Origin: JACJWR01 sp964474045
GTDB taxonomy: Bacteria > Actinomycetota > Actinomycetes > S36-B12 > UBA10799
Reading direction: 5' to 3'
Assembly (NCBI GenBank): GCA_964474045.1
Contig: CAYYRC010000041.1
Span: 1-13,836, forward strand
Length of the DNA stretch: 13,836 bases
Positions 6,668 through 13,836 of the stretch are shown here, in pieces. The notes below the pieces were generated by a model. That model did not search any database. It saw only the letters and a list, made by a program, of their open reading frames with translations, and had not been told where the DNA came from. Position 1 is the stretch's first letter; the number at the start of each line of letters is the position of its first letter. The translations under genes and the position numbers were made by a program.

Positions 6668-8611
6668 TCAGCCCTTCTTCCTTTGTCTGTCGTGCGGACC
6701 ATCGTGTGTGTCGTGCGGACCGCCGCCGGCCCAACGCCATATGCCCACCGCCGGACCGTGGCCGGCAATGGTGATGCACCCGTCCCCAACCACAGGGGCC
6801 GCTGACGAGTACAGAGTGTCTGATTCCCTTGGGGTTTGCAGGCCCATCGCCGAAGTTCCCAGCGAAATCGGGGTGCCGTCGCCCCCTCCGCGCGCCAGCA
6901 GCACGAGCACGGTCTCGTCCGCCGTCTCGCGCAGGAACGCCATGCGGTCGTCGTCGGCGAAAGCCCAGCGCATGCTGCCGCGGCGCAGCGCCGCGGACTT
7001 CCGCCGCACGGCGATCAGCCGGCGGAGCACCTCGCCGCTGGCATGGTCGAAGGCCCCTGGCACGTGCCAGGGCATGGGGCGCCGCGACTCCTCCCCGTTC
7101 CGGCCGGTCAGACCGGCCTCGTCACCGGCGAAGATCATCGGCACGCCCGGGAAGGTCAGCATCGCCGCCAGCGCGACCTCGACCAGCTTCGGATCGCCCG
7201 CGATGCTGGCGATCCGGGCCGTGTCGTGGCTGGACACCGCCAGCAGGCTGTCCTGCCGGACGCTCCAGGGCACGGCGCTGAAGTCGCGCATCGTCCCCAC
7301 GGCCGCCGCGGCGGGCAGCCGCGGCCAGTCCCGCCAGTGCAGGCCCAGCGCCGGGTCGGAGGGAGCGTCCTCGCCGCCCAGCCAGCGCCAGAGCGGGAAG
7401 GTGAAGCCGGAGTAGTTCATGACCCCGTGCCAGCCGTCGGCATCGACGTCGGGAGTGAAGTCGTGGAAGTGCTCGGCGACCAGGTAAGCATCCGGCTGCT
7501 CGGCAAGCACGGCAGCTCGGACTTGGCGCGCGACCTCGGCGTTGTGGTCGTCCTCCCCGTGGCGGGCGGTCATGTTGGCGACGTCGATGCGCCAGCCGTC
7601 CAGGGCGAAGGGAGGGCGCAGGAAGCGTCGGATGGGGCTGTCGGCACTGGAGATCATGCGCTCGCGCAGGGCGTCGCTGCGATGGTCCAGCTTGGGCAGC
7701 GACGGCACGTCGAACCAGCCGACGTAGTCCGCCGGGCCGTCGCCGAAGAAGTAGAAGCCGGCCTCCTCGCTGCGCTGATCGGCCTGCGCCGCGCGGAACC
7801 AGTCATGCTGGCTGCCGGTGTGGTTGGTGGTGAAGTCGCCGATCACCCGCATGCCGCGGGCATGCGCCGCTGCGACCAGCGCAGCGAGGCCCTCGTCCCC
7901 GCCCAGCAGCGGGTCGACGACGTCGAACGACGAGGCGTTGTAGCGGTGGTTGGACGGCGCCGGGAACACCGGTGTCAGGTAGATCAGATCGACGCCCAGA
8001 CCCTGCAGGTGGTCCAACTTCTGGGCGACCCCCACCAGGTCGCCGCCGAAGAACTGCCGACCCGCCGCAGGCGCCTGCCACTCCGGGTCGTCGTCCCAGG
8101 TTGCCGGCTGCGCCCAGTCCGGGACGACCGCAGGCGGCTCGTGGGGGGCCGGCGCGTCGGCGCCCCGGGCGAACCGGTCGGGGAAGATCTGGTAGGCCAC
8201 CGCGTCGCGCAACCACTCCGGGCCGGGTTCGTACACGACGCTGCGGAAGTCGTGGGCATCGGTCGGGTCGCGGTCGATCGGCCCGGCGGCGGTGATCCAG
8301 CGATAGCCGAAAGGTCCGCCATCGGTGAGGAAGCGGTAGCGCACCACAGGGTTGACCTGGACCAGTCTGGCGCGCCACCAAGCCGCGCCGCCGACGTCTG
8401 CGAGCGCCACCTGCGCAGGGACCTCGAAGGCCTCGCCGTCGTGCACCTGCCGCAGGAGTACCCTCCCCACACCTGCGGCGTGCGGGACCCGCAGGTAGAT
8501 GTCCACCGCGTCGCCCAATACGCGCGGGCGCTCCGGGAAGTAGAGCGCAGAACCGTCGTGGTGCGGCTCGTCGACGAGGACGGCCGCGCCACGACGGTGT
8601 GCGCTGGTCAC
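6668..8611 (-). CDS. GH13 alpha-glucosidase/neopullulanase-like hydrolase
   Basis: A 647-residue cytoplasmic alpha-amylase-family enzyme with no signal peptide, expected to cut imported maltodextrins. Residues about 25-125 form an N-terminal beta domain like the CBM34 module of neopullulanases, cyclomaltodextrinases and maltodextrin glucosidases. The (beta/alpha)8 barrel follows from about 135. GH13 regions: I DFTTNH (259-264), II DGWRIDVAN with nucleophile D343, III LVAEHFHD with acid/base E380, IV VSSHDTAR with H462 and D463. SLPKLD (304-309) matches the MPKLN motif of that subgroup. The start is GTG at 8609-8611 with no strong ribosome site. It lies 33 bp after malG and 1 nt before the ATPase ATG. 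The C-terminal tail holds a short tandem repeat (GPHD twice). The exact product specificity is not readable. Confidence 0.92.
   Translation of the reverse strand: MTSAHRRGAAVLVDEPHHDGSALYFPERPRVLGDAVDIYLRVPHAAGVGRVLLRQVHDGEAFEVPAQVALADVGGAAWWRARLVQVNPVVRYRFLTDGGPFGYRWITAAGPIDRDPTDAHDFRSVVYEPGPEWLRDAVAYQIFPDRFARGADAPAPHEPPAVVPDWAQPATWDDDPEWQAPAAGRQFFGGDLVGVAQKLDHLQGLGVDLIYLTPVFPAPSNHRYNASSFDVVDPLLGGDEGLAALVAAAHARGMRVIGDFTTNHTGSQHDWFRAAQADQRSEEAGFYFFGDGPADYVGWFDVPSLPKLDHRSDALRERMISSADSPIRRFLRPPFALDGWRIDVANMTARHGEDDHNAEVARQVRAAVLAEQPDAYLVAEHFHDFTPDVDADGWHGVMNYSGFTFPLWRWLGGEDAPSDPALGLHWRDWPRLPAAAAVGTMRDFSAVPWSVRQDSLLAVSSHDTARIASIAGDPKLVEVALAAMLTFPGVPMIFAGDEAGLTGRNGEESRRPMPWHVPGAFDHASGEVLRRLIAVRRKSAALRRGSMRWAFADDDRMAFLRETADETVLVLLARGGGDGTPISLGTSAMGLQTPRESDTLYSSAAPVVGDGCITIAGHGPAVGIWRWAGGGPHDTHDGPHDRQRKKG
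6688..6721. repeat. 13-bp direct repeat at the GH13 C-terminus
   Basis: TGTCGTGCGGACC occurs at 6688-6700 and again at 6709-6721, a 21-bp period equal to seven codons. It encodes the repeated GPHD in the last 20 residues of the GH13 protein and looks like a recent small in-frame duplication. Confidence 0.7.
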
Positions 8612-8644
8612 GGGGACGCCGGGTCGCGGGCTTCGGAGGCGGGC

Positions 8645-9634
8645 TCAGCCCTTGACCGCACCGGCCGTGAGGCCCGTGGTCAGGTACTTCTGGGTCAGCG
8701 AGAACACGATCAGCATCGGGATGGCCGCCACCAGGGCTCCGGCGGCGAACTTCCCCCACTCCTGGGTGTTGCCCGAAACGTAGGTGTTCAGGCCGACTGC
8801 CAGCGTCGTGTTCCGGATGTCGGCGAGCAGCACCTTGGCGATGGCGAGCTCGTTGAAGATGAAGGTGAAGGTCACGAAGAAGACCACCACGAGCACCGGC
8901 AGGGCCAGCCGCAGCACCAGGCCGAAGAAGATGCGCACATGACTGGCGCCGTCGATCTTGGCGGACTCGTCGATCTCGATCGGAACCGTGTCGAAGAAGC
9001 CCTTGATGAGGTACGTGTTGACGCCCAGCGACCCGCCCAGGTAGATGAGCAACAGGCCGGCCACAGTGCCCAGGCCGAGCGCGGGGAACACCTCCTTCAT
9101 GCTGGTCATCAGGATGAAGATGGCGGTGATCGCCAGGATCTGCGGGAACATCTGCAGCAGCACGAGCGCCAGCAGGCCGGGCCGGCGGCCCTTGAACCGC
9201 AGCCGGCTGAAGGCGAAGGCGCCGGCGGCGGACATCAGGGTCGAGATCACCGACACCGACAGCGCCAGCACGAGGGTGTTGATGAACCACGTGCCGAACG
9301 GCTTGAGCGGATCGTTGAAGATCGCTGTGAAGTTCTCGAAGCTGATCGTCTGCGGGAACACGCAGGCGATGGCGGCCGGACCGGTCTTGTCGCAGGCCTG
9401 CGACAGCGATCCCACCGGGTTGAGCGCGATGCTGATGATGTAGATGATCGGGAACAGGGCGAAGATCACGGCGATCACCGCGATGGCATGGCGCCAGCCC
9501 AGCGACTTGACCCAGCGGCCGAAGCTCATGCGCGGCGCCGAGCGCGTGGGGACCTTGGCGGCCTCTTCCCGGGCCAGCTCCTCTGTGGCTTCGATCTGGC
9601 CCTCGACGTACGGGCCCTCGACTTGGCTGCTCAT
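8645..9634 (-). CDS. malG: Maltose-type ABC transporter permease MalG
   Basis: A 329-residue inner-membrane permease (CUT1, MalG/BPD_transp_1 type) that forms the translocation path together with MalF. A soluble N-terminal stretch of about 45 residues precedes the first membrane helix (about 50-71); further helices lie at about 117-144, 153-176, 188-210, 238-262 and 297-315. The EAA loop, which docks on the ATPase, is seen as PIEIDESAKIDGAS (218-231) followed by LRLALP. A small loop at 72-100 contains two Cys (81, 91). The ATG at 9632-9634 overlaps the malF TGA in an ATGA arrangement, so translation is coupled. The assignment to maltose or maltodextrin rests on the neighbouring GH13 and malF genes. 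Confidence 0.93.
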   Translation of the reverse strand: MSSQVEGPYVEGQIEATEELAREEAAKVPTRSAPRMSFGRWVKSLGWRHAIAVIAVIFALFPIIYIISIALNPVGSLSQACDKTGPAAIACVFPQTISFENFTAIFNDPLKPFGTWFINTLVLALSVSVISTLMSAAGAFAFSRLRFKGRRPGLLALVLLQMFPQILAITAIFILMTSMKEVFPALGLGTVAGLLLIYLGGSLGVNTYLIKGFFDTVPIEIDESAKIDGASHVRIFFGLVLRLALPVLVVVFFVTFTFIFNELAIAKVLLADIRNTTLAVGLNTYVSGNTQEWGKFAAGALVAAIPMLIVFSLTQKYLTTGLTAGAVKG

Positions 9635-11256
9635 GCCTTGATCTCCTCGAGCTTCTTAGTGAGCCGGAATCCGTAGGCGGACACGCCCGCGACGATCAAG
9701 AAGATCAACATCGAGATCGCCGACGCGAAGCCCAGCATCTGCACCGAACTGCCGAAGGCCAATCGATACGTATAGGTGATCAGTAGGTCGGTCTGGCCGC
9801 CTTCCACCGGCGACCCTGGGAAGGGTCCACCGCCGGTCAACAGCTCGACCAAGGTGAAGTTGTTGAAGTTGAACGAGAACGACGCGATGAGCAGCGGCGA
9901 GACGCTGACCATCAACAGCGGCAGCACCACCGTCCGGAAGGCCCTGAAGCCGCTGGCGCCGTCCACGAAGGCGGCTTCCTTCAGGTCGCCCGGGATCGCC
10001 GTGAGCGCACCCGTGACGACCAGGAACATGTACGAGTAGCCGATCCACAGGTTGACCGTCAGCAGCGCCACCTTGGCCAGCGTGCCATTTCCGAGCCAGT
10101 CGATATTCGACCCGAGGATGTCGTTGATGATGCCGAAGTCCTTGTTGAACATGCCCTTCCACACCAGGGCCGTCATGAAGATCGGCAGGGCGTAGGGAAG
10201 CACCAGCAGCACCCGGTACACCTTCTGGCCGCGCATGCGCTTCTCCTGCATCACCAGCGCCAGCAGCAGGCCGAACACGAACTGCATGAGCACGGTGCCG
10301 ATGGCGAAGGCGAAGGACCAGAGCATGATCGGGATGAAGTTGGCCCGCACGCCCGGGTCGGTGAAGATCTTGGTGTAGTTGTCGATCCCGACGAATACCG
10401 GCCAGCCCGGGGTCAGGAACTGCCCCTGGTTGGCACCGGTCTCGCCCTCGCCGGGCTGGAACGCCGCGGTGGTGTAGAGGCCGACTTCGCCGTTGGCCTT
10501 GAAGACCTCGCCGGTCTCCTGGTTGGTGAAGGTATCGGCCTGTTTGTCGTATACGACTACCGACTTGACCTGCGCGGCGCGGGTGGGGCTCTGCGCCTTC
10601 AGGAAGATCCCCTGATCCTCTTGCCAGGGGACGGTGAGCTCCTGCCACTGCTTGTCCAGGTCCGGGTTGGCGGACAGTGAGCCGAGGTTGAGCGTCTCGT
10701 AGCCGTCCACCCCGGTGGCCTTGCCGCCGGTGAAGGTCGCGTTCTTGGCCTCCTCCTTGGACTCGGCGGTGCCGATCCAAGCGGTGTCCTTCTGGGTGGG
10801 GTCGGTGATGAGCATCGACACCTCCCCGCCCTTCTCGATGGGCGCGACGGTGTAGGACGGAGCCCCTTCCACCGGCCTGGAGCTCTTGGCCGAGATGGCA
10901 GTGACCACCTGCGCCTGCGGCAGCAGGTGCCCGGTGCCGTAGTTGGTGAACGACGCGCCGAACGTGTAGCCGGCGGGGTACAGCTGGAAGGCGACCAGGA
11001 ACACCAGCCCCGGCAGCAGGTACTTGAGGGGGAGGCCCCCGCGTCGGAAGTACGTGATGTTCATGGCGACCAGCACGATCACCAGGAACACCACGGCCAG
11101 CCACCAGTTGGCGGCGAAGCTCTTGACGACGGCCCAGACGCCCAGAACGTCGATCAAGCCCAGGATGACGAGCTTGACGATCCAGCCGGACATCTTCCCC
11201 GAAGGGACGGCGCCGCCGGACGGCGCCTTCCCTTCGGCAACCTTCGTTGCAGACAC
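9631..11256 (-). CDS. malF: Maltose-type ABC transporter permease MalF with large outer domain
   Basis: A 541-residue CUT1 permease, much longer than the roughly 300 residues typical of actinobacterial MalF-like subunits. Helices lie at about 25-47, 51-70 and 79-100. A soluble insert of roughly 190 residues (about 103-295) follows, matching in place the extracytoplasmic P2 loop of enteric MalF. The core permease helices run from about 306 to 531. The EAA motif is DLKEAAFVDGAS (424-435). The start is GTG at 11254-11256, with GGGAGG four bases upstream. It lies 32 bp after the malE stop, and the stop overlaps the malG start by 4 bp. With malG and the ATPase it forms a likely MalFGK2 importer. 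The outer insert probably contacts the binding protein, as in the enteric system. Confidence 0.93.
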   Translation of the reverse strand: MSATKVAEGKAPSGGAVPSGKMSGWIVKLVILGLIDVLGVWAVVKSFAANWWLAVVFLVIVLVAMNITYFRRGGLPLKYLLPGLVFLVAFQLYPAGYTFGASFTNYGTGHLLPQAQVVTAISAKSSRPVEGAPSYTVAPIEKGGEVSMLITDPTQKDTAWIGTAESKEEAKNATFTGGKATGVDGYETLNLGSLSANPDLDKQWQELTVPWQEDQGIFLKAQSPTRAAQVKSVVVYDKQADTFTNQETGEVFKANGEVGLYTTAAFQPGEGETGANQGQFLTPGWPVFVGIDNYTKIFTDPGVRANFIPIMLWSFAFAIGTVLMQFVFGLLLALVMQEKRMRGQKVYRVLLVLPYALPIFMTALVWKGMFNKDFGIINDILGSNIDWLGNGTLAKVALLTVNLWIGYSYMFLVVTGALTAIPGDLKEAAFVDGASGFRAFRTVVLPLLMVSVSPLLIASFSFNFNNFTLVELLTGGGPFPGSPVEGGQTDLLITYTYRLAFGSSVQMLGFASAISMLIFLIVAGVSAYGFRLTKKLEEIKA

Positions 11257-11282
11257 GGGGGCCTCCCTCTACTTTCTAGTCA

Positions 11283-11294
11283 GCCTGATCAGGC
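11283..11294. repeat. Small palindrome over the malE stop codon
   Basis: GCCTGATCAGGC is a 12-bp perfect palindrome spanning the malE TGA. As RNA it makes only a 4-bp stem with a GATC loop, too weak to end transcription, but it could modestly affect malE/malF mRNA balance. Confidence 0.3.
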
Positions 11295-12548
11295 GGTCCG
11301 CTTCTTGATGTTGGCGGCAGCCTCCTGCATGGTGGCCGTCGGGTCGGCACCGTCCAGGATCTTCTTCTCCGCCAGGCCGAGCTCCTCGTAGACCACGGAC
11401 ATCTGCGGCCACGGGAGGTTCGGGAAGCCCTTGGCGCCGAACTCGGTCACCGCCTTGATGATCGGGTCGTTGGAGGCCTGGGCCTGCGAGTCCTTCCACG
11501 CCGGCGGGCGCGGGTCGGCGGCGAACATCGAGTTCATGAAGTCGGTGTTCATCGTGGCGTCCAGGAAGGCCTGGGCGTTCGTCTTGTTCTTCGAGTTCTG
11601 GTTCAGGAAGAAGCCCTGCGAACCGACGATCGGCTCGGCCGGGGTGCTGGCACCCTGCCACGTCGGCACCGGCTCGGCCACGAACGGCGCGGTCGCCGCG
11701 GCGCCCTTGACGGTGTCGGAGTTCCACGGGCCGGTGATCCAGTAGGCGAGCTTGCCAGCCGCCCAGGCGTTCTTCAGGTCGTCACCTGTGAAGGTGGACT
11801 TGATCGCGCCCTGCTGGCCCAGCTGCGCCCAGTTGGTGGCGAACGTCAGCGAGCCCTGCTGGCCGACACCCAGGTCGTTGGGGTCGTACTCGCCCTGCGC
11901 GTTCGGGCCGCCGTACAGGTAGCCGCCGGCGCCGGAGTACATCGGGTAGGCGTGGTACGCGTCGCCCTTGTCGCCGACCTGCATGCCGATCGGGTACTGG
12001 GTCTTGCCCTCGGACTGCAGCTGCAGGCCGGTGGTGGCCATGTCCTGGATGCTGGCCGGCGCGTTCGGGGCCAGGTTGGTGTTGCGGAACATGATGACGT
12101 TCTCGACTGCGACGGGGACGCCGTACGTCTGGCCGTCGACGGTGAAGGCCGTGATGGAGGTGTCGACGAAGTTCGACTTGTTGGAGCCCAGGTCGATGGG
12201 GGCGATGAGGCCGCTCTTCTGCAGCTCACCGGCCCAGTCGTTGGCACCCATGAACACGTCGGGACCCTGGCCGTTGGGGGCCTGCTGGTTGTACTGGTCC
12301 TTCATGTCGTCGAAGTTGACCTGCGTGACCGTGACGGTGACGCCGTTCTCCTGACCCCACTGGTTGGCCAGCTGCTGGATCGGCGCGGCGCGCTTCTCAT
12401 CCGCCCAGATGGTCAGCGAGCTGCCGTTCGCCGCCGAGGCGCCGGTCGAGGCCGACCCCGAGCTGCTTGAACTGCTGCTGCCGCCACACGCGGTCAGCGC
12501 GATGGCGAGACCGGCCACCACGGCCGCCCCGCGGATCATGCGTCCCAT
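11289..12548 (-). CDS. malE: Maltodextrin-type solute-binding lipoprotein
   Basis: A 419-residue extracellular binding protein (SBP family 1) tethered to the membrane outer face, delivering sugar to MalFG. The signal peptide MGRMIRGAAVVAGLAIALTAC ends in a lipobox with Cys21, followed by GG and a Ser-rich linker. The mature part has LTIWADEKR, FDDMKDQYNQQAPNGQGPDV, NDWAGELQKSGLIAPIDL, YGVPVAVENVIMFRNTNL and AYWITGPWNSD, as in maltodextrin- and cyclodextrin-binding proteins. The ATG at 12546-12548 has GGAG five nt upstream; a TTG directly before it and an ATG at 12539 are less likely. It is the first gene after a 253-bp gap and 32 bp from malF. It differs clearly in sequence from the other binding protein upstream. 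Confidence 0.92.
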   Translation of the reverse strand: MGRMIRGAAVVAGLAIALTACGGSSSSSSSGSASTGASAANGSSLTIWADEKRAAPIQQLANQWGQENGVTVTVTQVNFDDMKDQYNQQAPNGQGPDVFMGANDWAGELQKSGLIAPIDLGSNKSNFVDTSITAFTVDGQTYGVPVAVENVIMFRNTNLAPNAPASIQDMATTGLQLQSEGKTQYPIGMQVGDKGDAYHAYPMYSGAGGYLYGGPNAQGEYDPNDLGVGQQGSLTFATNWAQLGQQGAIKSTFTGDDLKNAWAAGKLAYWITGPWNSDTVKGAAATAPFVAEPVPTWQGASTPAEPIVGSQGFFLNQNSKNKTNAQAFLDATMNTDFMNSMFAADPRPPAWKDSQAQASNDPIIKAVTEFGAKGFPNLPWPQMSVVYEELGLAEKKILDGADPTATMQEAAANIKKRTA

Positions 12549-12612
12549 CAATGCTCCATTCGTCGTGTTGTTTGCGGCGGATGCCGCGGGGCCTCCTCAA
12601 CCGGCGTGCGGA

Positions 12613-12636
12613 CGGATCGACCCGATAGCGGATCGA
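12613..12636. repeat. 8-bp direct repeat, candidate regulator site
   Basis: CGGATCGA at 12613-12620 and 12629-12636, a 16-bp period, lying about 65-90 bp upstream of the malE start. Spaced direct repeats in this position suit a regulator binding site, but the period is not a whole number of helical turns, so this is tentative. Confidence 0.35.
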
Positions 12637-12693
12637 AGCCGGCCCACCGCCGCCGTCAGCCGACAGCGGGGGCCGAATCCGCCCCTCTACCAA

Positions 12694-12708
12694 CCGCCAT
12701 CATGGCGG
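12694..12708. repeat. 15-bp palindrome, operator or terminator
   Basis: CCGCCAT, one central base, ATGGCGG: perfect arms of 7 bp. It lies 94 bp after the upstream binding-protein stop and about 145 bp before malE. The symmetric form with a single central base suits a dimeric repressor site better than an RNA hairpin, because folding would need unpaired loop bases and leave a short stem. Confidence 0.4.
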
Positions 12709-12801
12709 GCGGGTCCGACGATTGCATGGTGATCGGCAGGATCGCGTAAGAAAATCATGAACTTCCACGAGCGTCGCCGGCAGCCGCCGGGATCGCCTCG
12801 G

Positions 12802-13836
12802 CTACTGGTCGGTGTAGTCGCTCGGCAGGAACTCCAGCCACGCCGTCGCCATGTTGTCCGCCCCCTGTTGGGCGCTGACCCCGCCGGTGTACATGCGCAC
12901 CCACTGCTCATCCATCGACGGGTACGCAAGGCTGAGCTCGGGGATCCAGGGCCGCTCAGTGGCGCGGTCCATCACCGGCTGGAAGTCCCGCACAAACCTC
13001 ACCCGGGGGACCGTGCTGGCCTTCAACTGGTCGTAGGCGGACTTACGGGTGGGCAGCAGCGAGTCGGACTCGGCCACCGTCACCTGCGACGCCGTGGAGT
13101 TCAGGAACTGGGCGAACAAGTAAGTGGCTTCTTTGTTGTCGGCGCCGGCGTAGACGACCAGGTTCTGGCCGCCGATCGGGCTGGACCCGCGGGCGGTGCC
13201 ATCGGGGATCAGGTTGACAGTCAGGTTCTCCGGATTGGTGAACGCGGGACCCGAAAGGATGTCCGACACCGCCCACGGGCCGTTGACGATGCACCCGACC
13301 TTGCCCTGCTTGAACAGTTCCTGTTGCTGGGAGTAGGCCCCTCCGAAGGAGGGCGCCTGGGCCGAGCCATCCTTGATCAGGTCGAGCGCCAACTGGAAGC
13401 CCGACACCGCCTTGGGGTCGTTGATGACAACCTTCTTGGTGGTTGTGTTCAACATGTCGCCGCCCATCGAGTAGACGAACGGCAGCGTGAAGTAGCCGGT
13501 CGCCGGCGCGTAGATGAAGTTGGCGCCGGCGGCGAGCATCGCGGGGCCGCCCTTCTTGACGTCGTCCCAGCTCTTGGGGGCGGACACCTTGGCCTTATCG
13601 AGCAGCGCCTTGTTGCAGAGCAGACCGGCGGCGTCGGTGACCTGGGGGACGCCCCAGAGCTGGCCCTGGAACTGGTTGCTGGCCAGCGCCGGGGACAGGT
13701 AGTCGCCGATGTCGGAGGCCAGCGGCGTCTGGTCCAGCGGCTGCAGGTAGCCCAAGGACGCGAATTCGGGGGTCCATGAGACCTCAGAGCGCATCAGGTC
13801 CGGCGCGGTGCCGGCGCGCGCGGCGTCTTTGAACAG
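12802..13836 (-). CDS. Second sugar-binding protein, MalE-like (N-terminus outside window)
   Basis: The last 344 residues of an extracellular solute-binding protein (SBP family 1); the signal peptide and start lie beyond the right edge, and the frame is open to the final base. Visible motifs include AGTAPDLMRSEVSWTPEFA, LWGVPQVTDAAGLLCNKALL, YSMGGDML, KVGCIVNGPWAVSDI and FAQFLNSTASQ. The last ones are typical of this fold, where the aromatic in GPW contacts sugar. It resembles Streptomyces-type maltose-binding proteins more than the malE-like gene next to it. It is co-directional with the malEFG genes and has no permease of its own in view, so it may be an alternative binding protein for the same MalFG. 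Its own transporter genes could also lie outside the window. Confidence 0.9.
   Translation of the reverse strand: MFKDAARAGTAPDLMRSEVSWTPEFASLGYLQPLDQTPLASDIGDYLSPALASNQFQGQLWGVPQVTDAAGLLCNKALLDKAKVSAPKSWDDVKKGGPAMLAAGANFIYAPATGYFTLPFVYSMGGDMLNTTTKKVVINDPKAVSGFQLALDLIKDGSAQAPSFGGAYSQQQELFKQGKVGCIVNGPWAVSDILSGPAFTNPENLTVNLIPDGTARGSSPIGGQNLVVYAGADNKEATYLFAQFLNSTASQVTVAESDSLLPTRKSAYDQLKASTVPRVRFVRDFQPVMDRATERPWIPELSLAYPSMDEQWVRMYTGGVSAQQGADNMATAWLEFLPSDYTDQ

Larger units (their letters stand above)
12549..12801 (-). promoter_or_regulatory. Intergenic region with likely malE promoter and candidate operators
   Basis: This 253-bp gap separates the two binding-protein genes. I see no ORF worth calling in it. 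It holds an 8-bp direct repeat (12613-12636), a palindrome (12694-12708), a GC hairpin-like GGGGC...GCCCC, and a short AT-rich patch near 12748-12758. The AT-rich patch may belong to the terminator of the upstream gene or to a promoter. I could not find a convincing -35/-10 pair. The Streptomyces MalR-type CTTGCAG repeat is not present. Confidence 0.45.

Noticed and set aside
6836..9676. A 946-codon open frame on the plus strand opposite the GH13 and malG genes
   Set aside because: It is an antisense shadow created by GC-rich codon use. Its translation is low-complexity (Arg, His, Gln, Val) with no domain, while the opposite strand encodes two complete conserved proteins.

Overview
This is a GC-rich stretch of an actinobacterial chromosome (phylum Actinomycetota). 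The evidence is the strong G/C third-position bias, a stand-alone groEL with HrcA-type CIRCE operators, an actinobacterial GpgS, a DUF3263 protein, and an MsiK/UgpC-type sugar ABC transporter. I cannot name a genus. No mobile element, tRNA, rRNA or CRISPR array is visible, and the window reads as ordinary chromosome.

Left part (1-2300, all minus strand): the 5' end of groEL lies at the left edge behind two tandem CIRCE operators. Next come a strong hairpin terminator, a single-domain cold-shock protein gene, and a long threonine synthase gene (thrC). The thrC leader is a clear SAM-I (S-box) riboswitch whose closing helix runs straight into the ribosome binding site. This points to SAM-responsive control of thrC translation.

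Middle part (2336-5476): gpgS (plus) encodes glucosyl-3-phosphoglycerate synthase. It runs tail-to-tail into a minus-strand pair, a K+ channel gene followed by an overlapping DUF3263 gene. A divergent EamA/DMT-family transporter gene (plus) follows and runs tail-to-tail into the sugar operon. The two stop codons there share one CTAG.

Right part (5473-13836, all minus strand): a maltose/maltodextrin uptake and breakdown cluster. In transcription order it holds a solute-binding protein cut by the right edge, a 253-bp gap with candidate regulatory repeats, a second solute-binding lipoprotein (malE-like), malF with a large extracytoplasmic domain, malG, a cytoplasmic GH13 neopullulanase/maltodextrinase-like hydrolase, and an MsiK/UgpC-type ATPase. 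From malF to the ATPase the genes overlap or nearly touch, except for 33 bp before the GH13 gene. The likely flow is capture of maltodextrin outside the cell, import through MalFG powered by the ATPase, then cleavage inside by the GH13 enzyme.

The points most worth a second look are the SAM-I riboswitch on thrC, the two unlike binding proteins in front of one permease pair, the enteric-like MalF architecture, and the channel-DUF3263 overlap. I found no strong evidence of a wholly new system.
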